This document shows, piece after piece, positions 46,326-57,820 of a stretch of DNA of 64,000 nucleotides; position 1 is the first letter of the stretch; each line of letters starts with the position of its first letter. The notes under the pieces are model-generated. The model saw only the letters and a list, made by a program, of their open reading frames with translations. It was not told the DNA's origin and made no database searches. The position numbers and the translations under genes are program-made. Origin of the DNA: Anaspis maculata (taxonomy: Eukaryota > Arthropoda > Insecta > Coleoptera > Scraptiidae); assembly GCA_949128115.1 (NCBI GenBank), contig OX421964.1, positions 45,796,601-45,860,600 on the forward strand, in the 5' to 3' direction.

Positions 46326-46550
46326 CAGCAAAGCAATACAAGAACGCCGTGTGACCAAAAAAACTTCCAAACACACGTAAGGACTAAAAACCACGCACCA
46401 CGCACAAAAACAATATACTGTGTCGCCGCCACAGCAGGCTCGCACACTGCAATCCGCCGACGTAACACTCACGATTGTACTAGCTTCGCATTTTCGGCCA
46501 AAAACACCAGTCACTTGCGAATCTACACGTGGTAGATCCCGCCGCTGCTC

Positions 46551-46784
46551 TATAAGAAATCAAACCCGTTGGAACAATTATACGTGTATTAATTGTTAAC
46601 CAATAATTGTAATTCCCACAACAAGAGTAAACTTATAATATAATGTGAGTAATGCTGCACGTTGCTTGCATCACCGCTCGTTCCACGCTCTGACTGCCGA
46701 GTAAGTCTCTCGTTCCTCCTCGCCTACCGCCGCGCATCGGATCGGTCTGCTCGGAAGCCACGTTTACACTGCCGCGCTTACAGT
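46551..46784 (-). repeat. 5' LTR of the Gypsy element
   Basis: Matches 41040-41273 without a visible difference. The leader between this LTR and the gag-pol ATG is about 225 bp. Immediately inside it the sequence (element strand) is GAGCAGCGGCGGGATC rather than the usual TGG start of a tRNA primer-binding site, so the primer is unknown. Confidence 0.88.
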
Positions 46785-46791
46785 AAAATGT

Positions 46792-47696
46792 TTCATTACT
46801 CTGTATCTATCAACAAATTGATGAATATACAGATTGTTTATTGACCGCTTATTATTAATTCAAGTTCCGGTTATTAGTTATTCAAATTTTCCTCACAAAA
46901 TTTTCACTCCCTCCCTCTAATTCCAAGCTCCCACTCGAAGGAACGTTTCGCACCGCGGACCTTTTTCAGCAACCACAAATTATAAGAAAAACTCATCTTT
47001 TTAACAGATACTTAACATAGGCCTCAACAATTAGAATACAAATTCAAGTCCATTATTCTTACATTGATCATCATCCTTCAACCATTATATTCATAATCTG
47101 TCGCCTCAAATGATTGATAGACAACAACACTTCTGACGACCTCAAAGCTCAAAGTTGAAAAGTTACAATTTATGACTTTTTGGAAGCCATTTTGAGCAAC
47201 TGCCGCCATTTTGAATTATTCAAAGATAATTTCCTAATCACTGGTACAGAATTAGTGGGAATTAATACTTCTTGCGCCTCTCTAGCTCTAATTAAAATTA
47301 AATAATCAAAATTATTTATAGGTCCCTTTAAAATCGGTCGCCATCTTGTATTCTGAGCGATAAAGAAGAGGTCATGCGGGCAAAATCGTCCCAAATGGTT
47401 TTTCTAACAAGTGTACAAAACGGCTTGCCGCCATTTTCAAATGCAGTTTGGGACTGCGTTTCGCGGCGACTATTTTAGTTGACACGTACAATAATGCGGA
47501 GCGTGCGATTGCCCCACATGCACCTTCCTGTAATTGGGTTATCCATTTAAGAACACAATAACAAAAGTAATTGAGGAAATTAACGAATAATACCTAACTT
47601 ATTGTTTTTGAAGTGAAACTTCTTATCGCTCGCTTAGATCACAACAAGCACATATGAGGGACTCTGTGGATGGGGGTGAATTCAGTTGATGCGAGG
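46792..47696. other. No gene seen
   Basis: AT-rich sequence. From about 47185 the motif GCCGCCATTTTGAATT and similar appear, the start of the GCCGCCAT-rich repeat zone. The part before it shows nothing recognisable. Confidence 0.35.
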
Positions 47697-48480
47697 ACGG
47701 ACGGACGTCTGTCTGTCTGTGCCCGGGATATCAACTCCCTTAGGAAAAAGAGATATCGATGTGATGTAAACGCTCATCAATAGTAAATATGTCCAGGACG
47801 TCAAGTTGACTTTTGGATTTTTGTTACTTTGCCGCCATCTGATCCGGCATTTTGAATTGCTCTAAAAGTGATCCGATTAGAATGAAATTTGCAGACAATG
47901 TAAATCACATCAAGATCCATCAAATTTTTGACAATTGATACTTCGCCGCCATCTTGTATTCTCCATATTAAACATGTTTGAAAGTTATAGAACTAGGAGA
48001 ATCATGCCGCAACGAAAAAAGATATCGATGGGGTGCAAACGCCAATCGAATGCGTACGTGTCCACCATATAGGCAAAGTTGACCAATGCTTTTTGTCACT
48101 TGGCTGCCATCTTTGATCCGCCATTCTAAATTTCTCTGAAAGTGATCGATTTGAGCGAAATTTGCAGGCGATGTGAAATTCATCAAGATCCATCCCATTT
48201 TTGACAACGGATGCCCCGCCGCCATCTTGTATTCTCCATATTGAACATGTTCCAAAGTGATAGAGTTAGGAGAATTATGCCTCAACGAAAAGAGATATCG
48301 ATGTGATGCAAACACCAATCGAATGCGTACGTGTCCACCAAGCTGATCAATGATTTTTGTCACTTGTCCGCCATCTTTGATCCGCTATTTTGAATTTCTA
48401 TGGAAAGTGGTCCGATTTGGGTGAAATTCGCAGGCGATGTGATTTTTATCAAAATACATCCGATTTTGGACAAATGATGC
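47697..48480. repeat. GTCY microsatellite leader plus ~270-bp tandem array
   Basis: GGACGGACGGACGTCTGTCTGTCTGT is followed by about three diverged copies of a 268-277-bp unit, marked by AAAAAGATATCGATG or AAAGAGATATCGATG at about 47750, 48018 and 48290, GCCGCCATCTTGTATTCTCC, and GCGTACGTGTCCACCA. The 131-codon minus-strand frame across it (48363-47968) simply reads through the repeats and is not a gene. Confidence 0.55.
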
Positions 48481-48760
48481 TCTGCCGCCATATTGAAATA
48501 TCTTATTAGTGGAACGATTTTCATGGAGCTTGGAACTCACCGTTGTTTTGTATGATTAGTGTTATTTTCCAGTTGAATTCTAACATTCCGCTGCCATCTT
48601 GGCCGCCATATCGAAATCTCTTATTAGTTTGAACGATTTTCATAAAACTTGGAACTTTCCCTTGTCTAGTACGATCATTCTGATTTTCAAGCCACATTTA
48701 TGATTCTGCCACTATGTTGGCCGCCATATTGAAATTTCTGCCCAAATAATGGTAGAACCC
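48481..48760. repeat. GCCGCCAT satellite, ~118-bp units, locus 1
   Basis: Units begin GCCGCCATATTGAAAT at about 48483, 48604 and 48721 and contain CTTATTAGT, AACGATTTTCAT and ACTTGGAACT. The same unit forms the array at 55985-56465, and a single copy is at about 55243-55290. Confidence 0.6.
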
Positions 48761-49681
48761 TAATAAACATCTTGCGTTCACTAATCCTTCAAAAAGAAGG
48801 CGCACTATTGAACCTCATGCCCATGAGACATATTATTCGCTTGTTTTGTTATAACTCCATATTTAACCACTGGATCTTGACCAAATTTGGTACACAAAGT
48901 AAGTTGCTGAATACCTACAAGCTGGTTATGTTGACTTTTGTCACATTTTTTTATAAAATTTTGGAACTTCACAAATTGGATCTACTTTGCTAGTAGTGGA
49001 AATATTGTATATAAACAGCGCTTGAGAAGGCTATTGTAGCTCTCGCACATATCTCCCTTGCCGCTTTCCCGCTTTTAGACGGTGTTCACGCTATAATAGC
49101 TCAGTTCTCAACCTTGGTATGGGCTATGTGCATGACCTTGAGCTGTCAACGCGTAGGACACACAGATCCCATGATGGTGAAAATATGGAAGTCATGTGGC
49201 GATCTTTGACAGGCGACAGCTTTGACGTGGTTGGTTGCAATTTGTTTTGACATCCGAGATTTCCCGTGTATTTGTTGGTTATTGTGAATATTGTGACCAA
49301 GGAGGTTAGAATATACGGAAGGAACGTAACCCAGCTTGTAGGCGAGAAAATTTGATGCGGGCCGGAGTGACTGGTGAGGGGAAATCATGTACACGAACTA
49401 CCTACGCAGACTTCTATCCCACAGAATCACGTATCTGACACTACGAAGTGCGAAGTGACAGAACCAGTCAGTTTTTGTGTGTTTGTATCATAGACAGTTT
49501 GTATTTTTCGTTTGCCAATTTCGCATTTATATAATGGGCAAGTTCAGTTGCTTTTATGGCTTTTGAATGCCGAGTTCATCAGCGATTGCCGCTCAAAAAC
49601 AAATTTTTCAAGCAGAAAAAGCAAAAGGTCACCAGAAGGTGACCTACCAACCAAAGAGGAGAGAAAGTATTGTGAAGGTGC
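48761..49681. other. No gene seen
   Basis: Moderate base composition with short open frames on both strands and no recognisable domains or element ends. Confidence 0.3.
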
Positions 49682-49836
49682 TAAAATAGTATATCATATA
49701 CCAAGTTCCCAAAGTACTACTTTATGGCACTGAGTGGTGCGGGTTGTGAACCGAGCGAAGCGAGGTTTACATGCACCACGAGGTGACATAAAGGTACTTT
49801 GGGAACGAGGCATATACACTATTTTATATAAAATCG
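49682..49836. repeat. Inverted repeat with ~70-bp arms
   Basis: TTCCCAAAGTAC and ACTTTATGGCAC on the left pair with GTGACATAAAG and GTACTTTGGGAA on the right, extending outward to TAAAATAGT and ACTATTTTA. The short G+C-richer loop is GAACCGAGCGAAGCGAGGTT. This is probably a small palindromic MITE; flanks show no clear duplication. Confidence 0.52.
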
Positions 49837-49931
49837 TGCCGAAAACGCAGGTAAAATAGAACTAGGGAAATCTATGAAATATATAAATTAATATCAATAC
49901 ACCCTGTGATACAGATTGTGCCTTGGGGCTC

Positions 49932-50040
49932 CCTGAAGCGGTCACAGATGTTATTGGAACATTCACAGTCTGTGGTATTGAGCTGCCTGAAGCGGTCACA
50001 GATTTTAATGGAACGTTCACAGTCGTAGAAGTACCAGGTT
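49932..50040 (-). repeat. 54-bp tandem repeat, two copies
   Basis: CCTGAAGCGGTCACAGAT recurs with an exact 54-bp offset. On the minus strand it lies in a 113-codon frame (50203-49862) and encodes two 18-residue copies (TVNVPLKSVTASGS and TVNVPITSVTASGS). No homologue is recognised; whether the frame is translated is unknown. Confidence 0.38.
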
Positions 50041-50203
50041 TGTACCAGTTCATAGCACTAGTGCTATTTATAACACTAGTGCTATAAAGTGGCACTTTCG
50101 AAATGATTTTGGTCGCTATAATAACACATTTTCGACACGATTTTACATAAAACATTTTTCGAGTTGAACACTGAAATATCCATTTTGAGCCCCCCTGAGA
50201 CAA

Positions 50204-53200
50204 TCAGGACCATTTGAAGATTAAAGTTTGTCTAATTGTCTGTCGATGTGTCTGACTTTGTGTGTGCCTGGCTATGTGTGTGTCTGTCTGTAATATTTCA
50301 CAATAACTTACCAAACGGTTCATTTGATCGACTTGAAATTTGGTGTGCATACATAGTTTTGCTGTCAAATGAGCCCATTAATTTTTGACTGTCATTTGTC
50401 AAACAAAAAAGTTACAATCAAAAAATGACAGGATCTTTATCTCACGGAACTTGATATGCAATATGTCGTTTAGAAGCTCTTGAAAAAACTGTATTCAGAA
50501 CAGTTACTGAAAGTACTTCTCTATCTGTGATATGTCAAATATTAAAAAGTATCCAAATTCGAAACTTTGCCATTTAATTATTCAAAATCTATTGAATGGA
50601 TTCAAACCAAATTCGGCAGACAGCAACAAAATAAAAGAGTCAAATCAAGTCTGCAGTCAGAGTTTTCCATTATGTCTCAGTCAGGCGCCACGAGATTTGG
50701 CGGCAATTATTCTTTTCTTGAAACATCTATGATGCGCACACTTGCTGGACAGGAGCTTTTAGTATGTTGTTAAGCATTGCTTGAGAGCCATTTATGCAAA
50801 TTTTCAAAAGGGACATTTACTCCAGGGTTCAGGGTTTGACCAAAATTTCACCTAAAATGTCTGGGCTAATAATAATATGCCTTGGTGGAGCACTGTTTCG
50901 TTGCAATGATGAATCCATTGGTAACAATGATGAAACCAAATTCTACTACTGAAAGAAGTTGACACCTGAATAATACATAAGAATAATAAAAAAATACTTC
51001 TGCATGATTATAACATGACAAATTGGGTCAGTGTTGACTAAATTTTGGTACTCCGTGTTCTACCATTATTTTGACACGGCGAGGGCTCAGACGCCACTTG
51101 ACAACATGGCTAGGTGGCGAAAGAGAAATCAAATAGGGGCCATTTGGCCACTGGGACCGGTTCAACTTATGCCCAATCCACTTCTGCTGAAGATTACGAC
51201 GCAAGCATTCAAATGTGTCACATTTCTCCGCGTATTATAGCAGGATCCAATTCTAGGGTAACAGCGTAACGTAATGTAGACTTTTTCTTTCAGGAATCTG
51301 CGTCAATTTCCAGCTGTCCACCCAAGACAGAAATATAGCCACTGACGCTTACAAATAACGTAAGACGTACCTAAGTTCGTCATCAGAGAGTATTGAAATG
51401 CAATATTATGGTGGTTGCTCGAAATATCTATACGCTCCATCGCTTTTACGTCAGGAACGTCCGTAATGGTTTTACGTCAATTATGAATTTGACTACGAAA
51501 TCGCAAACATTGCGTAAGCAATATCCTGCTATAATTTTCCCAGAGGAGTTTCTTTTTATGTGTGTGGTAGATAGTTGCAGATTCCAAAGACGTCAGTGTC
51601 CTTTCGATAAAAACGAGGATAAAAATGTCTCGCATTTCTCGTTTTCATAACAATATGCCTGCATGCGTCAACTGAATTGATCCCTAATCCAATTTCCTTA
51701 TTCATTCCCAAACAGTTGTCCAGCTAACTTAAGTCTATTTGTGTGAAATGACGCTGCATTTCATGACGTTTTTTTCTTACTCAGAAACCAAGCCAGTATG
51801 CTTACAACAAGCACTGATTATGTCCGTAGATACGAATGGATGTATTTCTTGTGCCATGACGGAAGCTCTCGTCGAGCAGGATGTTTGCCCATGCCCACCT
51901 ACAACTACTCATTGATTGTTTCAAGAAAACGCGCCGCGAGGACAGGAAGATCGATTTTCCTGCAATTCGCTCTAGTGGCTGGCTGACCCGTTGCCATCAA
52001 GGGGATCCGTGTACACGAGAGGGTCATTTCCGGAGTAAACAGAAGCTGAAAACCAGCTGGCCGGACGAATGGGTCCTGATCATCGGTTGTATACCACCAC
52101 CATCATCAACTCATTATGTCAAATTATGCCCGGCCACGCTTAACTTAACAAGATAAGCTCAGCATACCCACCTTCCATCCTTACCTCTCATAAAGTCTCA
52201 TTAGCATAAGCCTCACTCTTTTCAACACACCATCCGAGTATTATTATGGGTTCATAATCTATTTGGACAACCGAACTGATAGATAATTTTTTGTTGGCAA
52301 TAATGGATCGATAATACTTGATTGATTATCTACTGGGTAAGTTGGATCACTGTATGCATTTTGCAAGGTTAGTATAACTGATGGAGGACGAGTCGTTGGC
52401 TTAGTTAGATACGTAGTGATAGTGCTAATTTCAATTGCTGGCGGTTGTTGAAGACCGTAGTCATAGTTGTTTGGATGATGCAACCGGCACCTGGTAGTCC
52501 TGACACCAGGATGGCAAAGTCTCTCTTTTCCAGAGAATACCTGGCCAACCAAGATAGGAGTAGGAGTAGAAGTTAGCGTCGACATAGATTGTGAACAAGT
52601 AATAAATAAAATTGGATAGATGCAGGGATAGGTAGGTACTTATAATATGCGTCAGTATTAACCACAATAATTAAAAATTGGAAACGCACGCGTTCCTTGT
52701 AAAAGTTACCCTGATCTTTGGAAATATCCTTAAGGTAGTCCTTATTTATATCTTTTCGAAGCGCCCCCGGCGCGCGAATTGCCTCTTTAGAAGGTAATTA
52801 ATCGGCGTGGTGGCGCAATGCAAGAATTCGTAAAAATGCTCAGCTATTGTGGTAACCTTGTTCGAGTTCGATATTGCCCGAAACTAAAATGATTTCTGTC
52901 TGCTATTCGAGAGAGTGTTCGGCTGAGCTGGAGGAGAACACTCCCGCACGTGCGTAAACCGCGCGCGGCTAAGATACCCATACTTACCCGGAGAAAGGTG
53001 ATTATTACGGAATAGATAAAACTTAATAATAACTGCCAGAAACACAACCAATCTATCATTGGTGAAGCATTTCGCTCCCTGCGCTGCAGGTCAATTTTGT
53101 GAGATGCTGGCTCGGTCCGACTGCTAACTGGTTGGCGTGCATGCATATATGAGTGCTGTCGGTGTGCTTATCAGCAGGAACACTTATAACATCGAGGCTG

Positions 53201-53930
53201 AAAGCACACGAGACGGGCTTTCAGGTCTCTGTATGCAATCTTTGTTCTCGATGACATCATTTTTGCCATGCTTTCCATACTGTAAGCTGTTATAAATTAT
53301 CGTTTAGAATTTCTTTTTTGCTTTATATTATTGGCTAGACGAAATACTCTACTTATGCTGCAACTAGAAGATTGCCTGATAGTGGTCACACTTGAGGGGC
53401 ATAATATCTACTGCGTACATTATTGTTTTCAGGATACCACCAGAGCAAGGGCAGAGTCGTACCTGTGTCTGGAGACTCTTCGAAGAGCTGTATTTCAACC
53501 ATCATCTCAGACCCTCAGACCTTAGAGGAACGGCCAAACTGCTATTTTACAGAGATGTCTAGTCCATGGATGGCACCCAGGACGATATCTCACGGTAGAA
53601 AAATATTTGTGCTACTGACTACACCGTCCTGTCGTTCACCGTCCATCAGCGTCGGTTCCAGGCGTTCTTCAGTCGAGTTCTTCCAGCCAGTTTTCCATCA
53701 GCGGCGCTGCCCGAATTCAGACATGGCTCCCTGACTTAAGTGCCGGAAATTCATGAAAGGTAGGTAGTAGACGGACGCCACGAGTCTTCAGATTTTTCAG
53801 CATCCCGAATGATGATGGCACTATTGGCACTACAATGGTGTAGGGGCAATCCGCGGCGAGGTGATGAGTGATGACCACGTCCTGATGACGGCGACACAGA
53901 CAGCCAGTGCCAGTTAAGCCCCTTTTTTCA
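50204..53930. other. No confident gene; isolated exon-like frames
   Basis: Two plus-strand blocks follow strong acceptors: from about 51785 (TTTTTTTCTTACTCAG, then a frame reading SMLTTSTDYVRRYEWMYF) and 53433-53562 (ATTGTTTTCAG, then IPPEQGQSRTCVWRLFEEL to a stop). Neither has an identified domain or partner exon. The inverted motif TTATAGCAGGAT at about 51235 and 51525 may mark a small MITE. Confidence 0.25.
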
Positions 53931-54790
53931 GCGCACTTCTCCAAACGGGAAGGCGCTTTTGTCCTCGATCGCTTTGTCCGTCCGTCCGTCCGTCCGTCCG
54001 CCCGTCACAGCATCTAGTCCTATAGACGGAAAGATTTTTGCGATAAATTTTTACTCCAATGGGTAGCTTATGACCTTGTATCCCGAACCAAGAAAAATCT
54101 CGACGAAATAATGATAAACAATTACAATAATAACAATTTAGTGTGGCGCGGATCGCCGTTGAATGCTGCATTTCAGAAGCTGGCCTCATCTCGAAAGTTA
54201 TCACATGCGAAGAAGTACCCGTTCTTATCATTTCACAATAATGCATATGGGAAGTTATATTTAGAGGAGGATTCGAACTTCACTTCAACAAAAGTACCAC
54301 ATCGGTGCGAGGTACGGGTCAATACTTATGAATTTTTGAAAATGACTTCGAAGCTGCGGCTCGGCCGCAAATAATTATTCGTTGTTTGCTGGCGCTTGGA
54401 ATCCTCTTCTCTGAACGGGACGAAATGCTTGTCATGAAAATTGCAACTCAAATATGAGTAACTCATGGTCTTGGTACACGAACCAAGAAAAAGCTTACCG
54501 AAATAACGATAAACAATCACAATAATAACATTTGAGTGTACGGCGGCGTCGCGGATCAATTGCTGAATTCCACATTTGAATGTGATAAGAAGTTAGGACA
54601 TGCGAAGAAGTACACATTCTTATGGAAATACATCACCACATCTGCGGGGTTATATTTAGAAAAGAATTTGAACTTTCTTTTGACAAAAACTCCACTTCGA
54701 TACGACCCCCGGATCATTAGTTAATGATTTTTTAAAACGACCGCAAAGCTACGGCTCGGCGCTATTGAAAAGCTGTACGACTCACTACAG
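53931..54790. repeat. GTCC leader plus ~395-bp tandem duplication
   Basis: CACTTCTCCAAACGGGAAGG precedes a (GTCC)n run (53975-54000). Then two diverged copies of a ~395-bp unit follow, marked by GAACCAAGAAAAA (54086 and 54481), ACATGCGAAGAAGTAC, GTTATATTTAGA and GCTACGGCTCGG or GCTGCGGCTCGG. The same head sequence occurs at 61222. Confidence 0.55.
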
Positions 54791-55984
54791 GTATGTGTTT
54801 TGGTAGCGCATAGAGTAATGACGCTTATATTATGGCCGGTTTCTCTCTTTTAATTTTTGATGTTTTCTTTATGGCGGATCAATTGCTAAATTATTACCGC
54901 CGGAACTGTAATGTTTGTTTAAATTTCAGAAATAAGATCACTGATTATTAGGAGCCTTAACTTTTTGCGTATTACATAACAAGAGTCTCAATGTCTTTGA
55001 TTTTAGCAGGGGGGGGGTCGAAGCAAGAGCCTTGGAACTTTTGTCGATGAGTAGCTGATGTGCTCAAGGGTAGCGTAGCCAATGGGCACTGTTTGCGTTG
55101 TCCATGCATAGTTGTTATCATTATTATGAAAAAATATATATCCTCTCCTCGGGAAATGAAGCTATACTACAGCCCTTGAACTTGATCCGATGGATAGCTT
55201 AGATCCTCAAGGACCAAATAGGCAGAGTGGCTTGATAATTCCGCCGCCATCTTGGCCGCCATATTGAAATCTCTCATTAGTTGAAGGATTAACTGCCGAG
55301 GTATTCGACGTCTGCGTGACTATCTTTATGAAGATGCAACCTAGATGGCTGTCGGACAAAGTCATCGTGGTCCGTTCTCTAATTTCTATTTTGAACCTTT
55401 TCGTCGACTTGCTGCAGATCGTCGAGGCTTCCAACCTTCCATATGAATGTGGACAACAAATCTGTACTGTTCAAAGATAAAAAGGGCAATCGCTGTACCG
55501 CTACAAGAAAGCCAAGAAAGACAAAACAGAAATCGACGGATCAAATTTCTTGCCAAGCTGTCTCATGCATCCCTGTGGCCTGTGGCTAAATGGATTCTCA
55601 ACGGTAGACCAACAAACATGCTACTTTGATTGGAATGTATAGTGGACCGAATGCTACGTGCGGCCCTCAAGGGATGAGTTGTAAATAGGGATGGGTAGTG
55701 AATAGAAATTGAGTATGGAAGGGAAAATGAGTGGTATGGTGATGTGTAGAAATGGAATAGATCATAAAGGTTAGATCAGTATGGGAGAAAAAATGGGTGA
55801 TATGGGAATGAGTAGTATGCATGGGAATGGGAATGAATGACACGGGTATGGGAGATATGGATAATTGGGTATAATTTTGGAGATATGGACACAGTAATAA
55901 TATTATTAGTACAATTATGTATCTAATATTATATATTCGACACCTGTAAAGGTCATGATTAAACATAAATATTAATATTATTGT
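54791..55984. other. No gene seen; one satellite unit at 55243
   Basis: A single GCCGCCATCTTGGCCGCCAT unit lies at about 55243-55290. 55680-55870 is a degenerate GGGAATGA/TATGGGA-rich low-complexity stretch. A poly-G run is near 55010. Confidence 0.35.
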
Positions 55985-56465
55985 CATGAATCTTGAATAC
56001 CTTGTCTAGTACGATCATTCTCATTTTCAAGCCGAGTTTCATGATTCTACCGCCATCTTAGCTGCCATATTGAAATTTCCTATTAGTGTAACGATTTCTA
56101 TGAAACTTGGAATTAAACCTTGTCTTGTATATAGACATTCTTATTTTCTAGCCAAATTTCATGACTTTGTTGCCATCTTGGCTGCCATATTGAAATTTCT
56201 TATTAATGGGACGATTTCCATGGAACTTGGAATTTATCCTTGTCCAATACGGTCATTCTTATTTTCATGCTAAATTTCATGATTCCATCGCCATTTTGGC
56301 CGACATAGTGAAATTTTTATCAGTGGAACGATTTTCAAGGAATTTACCTTTGTTTCTTCGATAATTCTCATTTTCTAGCCAAACTTCAACATTCCGCCGC
56401 CATCTTGGCCGCCATATTGAAATCTCTTATTACCGGAACGATTTTCATGAAACTTCAAGCTCACC
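55985..56465. repeat. GCCGCCAT satellite, ~113-bp units, locus 2
   Basis: Four to five units, each with GCC-CCATATTGAAAT, CTTATTA followed by ACGATTT, AAACTTGGAATT, CTTGTC and CATTCTTATTTTC, repeat at about 113-bp spacing. It ends where the LINE remnant begins (about 56470), so the LINE may have been truncated at this array. Confidence 0.6.
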
Positions 56466-56474
56466 TTTGTCTAT

Positions 56475-57456
56475 AAACGTTAATAGTATTTCTTCCTGTG
56501 GTCCCCAGTGGTGACTTGACAGAGTTTTTATCAGGTTGAATCTTTTAGAGCACTCTATCTCCAACTGCCTAATGTGGGAATTCAGTTGAGCTTCGAGTCA
56601 AATATAAGTCCAAGGAACTTATGTGTTCGGATTACTGGCAGGATGTTATCGTTTATCTTCATGGGTGAAAAGGGTTGTTGTGTTTTTTTTCGTGGGAATC
56701 TCATTGATTTGGTTTTCGTAGGTAAAAAATGTGAACCCGACCTCCTCTGACCATTTGTCCAATCCATTGAGTGAGTTCTGTATCATCTTGCTGACTGTTC
56801 TGCTGATGCTTTTACCTTGGACAAATATGACCAGATCGTCGGCAAAAAGGAAGGCCTGGACTGCAGCGTTTATTCTGGTGTTCACGTGATTGATCGCTAC
56901 CAGAAAAAGCGTGGTGCTTATTACCGATCCTTGGGGTACTCCAAAGGATTTTTTTTGAACGACATGACTTAGATAGTGTTCTACTATCTCGACTATCTAG
57001 TCTCACTCTGACTTGAAATGTTCGATCTTGATGAAAATTGTCTATAAAGTCGAATAAGTTTTCCCTGATGTTCCATGCCTGTGTTGTGCTTCCAGATTGT
57101 GTCGAAGGCCTTTTCAATGTCAAAAAAGACAGCGTCTAGCTCTTGACCATTTTGGATTGCTTCTATGACTTCATTCTGGAGTTTAATCAGACTGTCTGTT
57201 GTGAAGTGTTTTGGTCTACCGTTTTGAACTTCTGTTAGTAGGTTCTTAGTTTCCATGTACTGTAGCGATCTCTTGTTTGCTATTTTTTTAGGAACTTACT
57301 CCAGGGTGCTTGTAAGAGATATGGGTTTGTATATAGATAGGAATTTGAGTCAGTTTTTGTGTTTTTCAGGTTTGTGAATAGGCAAGATTTTCTCCAGGTA
57401 CTTGGATACACTTGTTGTTTCCAGATGATACTATACAGCATCAGCAACTGTTCATA
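56475..57456 (-). pseudogene. Jockey-type LINE reverse transcriptase remnant
   Basis: Minus-strand frames, broken by several frameshifts and stops, carry the non-LTR reverse-transcriptase blocks in order: YPSTWRKSCLF (57400), NGRPKHFTTDSLIKL, the motif-A-like FFDIEKAFDTIW (57110), the motif-C FLFADDLVIF (56840), and KFLGLIFDSKL (56590), followed in another frame by a thumb-like segment ending near WGPQEE. The FADD form and flanking sequence are typical of Jockey-group elements. It is inactive. The upstream part of the same ORF2 is at 59506-59700. Confidence 0.75.
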
Positions 57457-57820
57457 AAGCCGCATCCACATAGGAATAGTGCAGTTGGACTGCGTAGGTA
57501 ATAAACCAATCTTACCACGAGCGTTCACATAGAATTAGTGCGGAACTAGCAACTTGACACATCAGCTGCTGACCTGACGCAACAACTGTCAAACGACTCT
57601 TACTTGTAACGTCTAAAATTTACATTCACATCTCACAGTAGCAGATTCGCATTATCAGTCAAGTCATTACGCCGCAATAATAGCTAAGCAACGGAATCGT
57701 GAATTGTGATTGGCGATGGCAAGAAAATTGGCAAGGGCAGTGCGGAATGCCGGAAAACTTCAAACTTCTGTCATCCCAACTGCGCTCCCACTGCCACTCG
57801 TTTCTTACCGGTAAGCCTAT

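Larger units (their letters stand above)
41038..46782 (-). mobile_element. Full-length Ty3/Gypsy LTR retrotransposon
   Basis: Two direct LTR copies of about 234 bp bracket a single long minus-strand gag-pol frame. GTAAAATGT occurs immediately outside both ends (41029-41037 and 46783-46791), so a target duplication is present, though Gypsy duplications are usually 4-6 bp and a few bases may belong to the LTR edge. The LTRs are indistinguishable by eye. There is no env-like frame: only about 340 bp separate the stop codon from the 3' LTR. No primer-binding site beginning TGG directly abuts the 5' LTR, and the purine-rich tract before the 3' LTR is weak. The element is otherwise intact and probably young. 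Confidence 0.92.

Noticed and set aside
41845..46535. Many plus-strand and alternate-frame open frames over the Gypsy element
   Set aside because: They are shadows of the gag-pol frame and show no independent domains.
47968..48363. 131-codon open frame (-)
   Set aside because: It reads straight through two units of a tandem array and repeats with the array; composition follows the repeat, not a gene.
53717..53944. LINE C-terminal-like frame with HHLAADCP (-)
   Set aside because: The Cys/His spacing only loosely recalls LINE C-terminal motifs, and no neighbouring reverse-transcriptase blocks are present.
48481..56465. CRISPR array
   Set aside because: Units are 113-118 bp with diverged, non-constant repeats and no spacer structure; this is eukaryotic satellite DNA.
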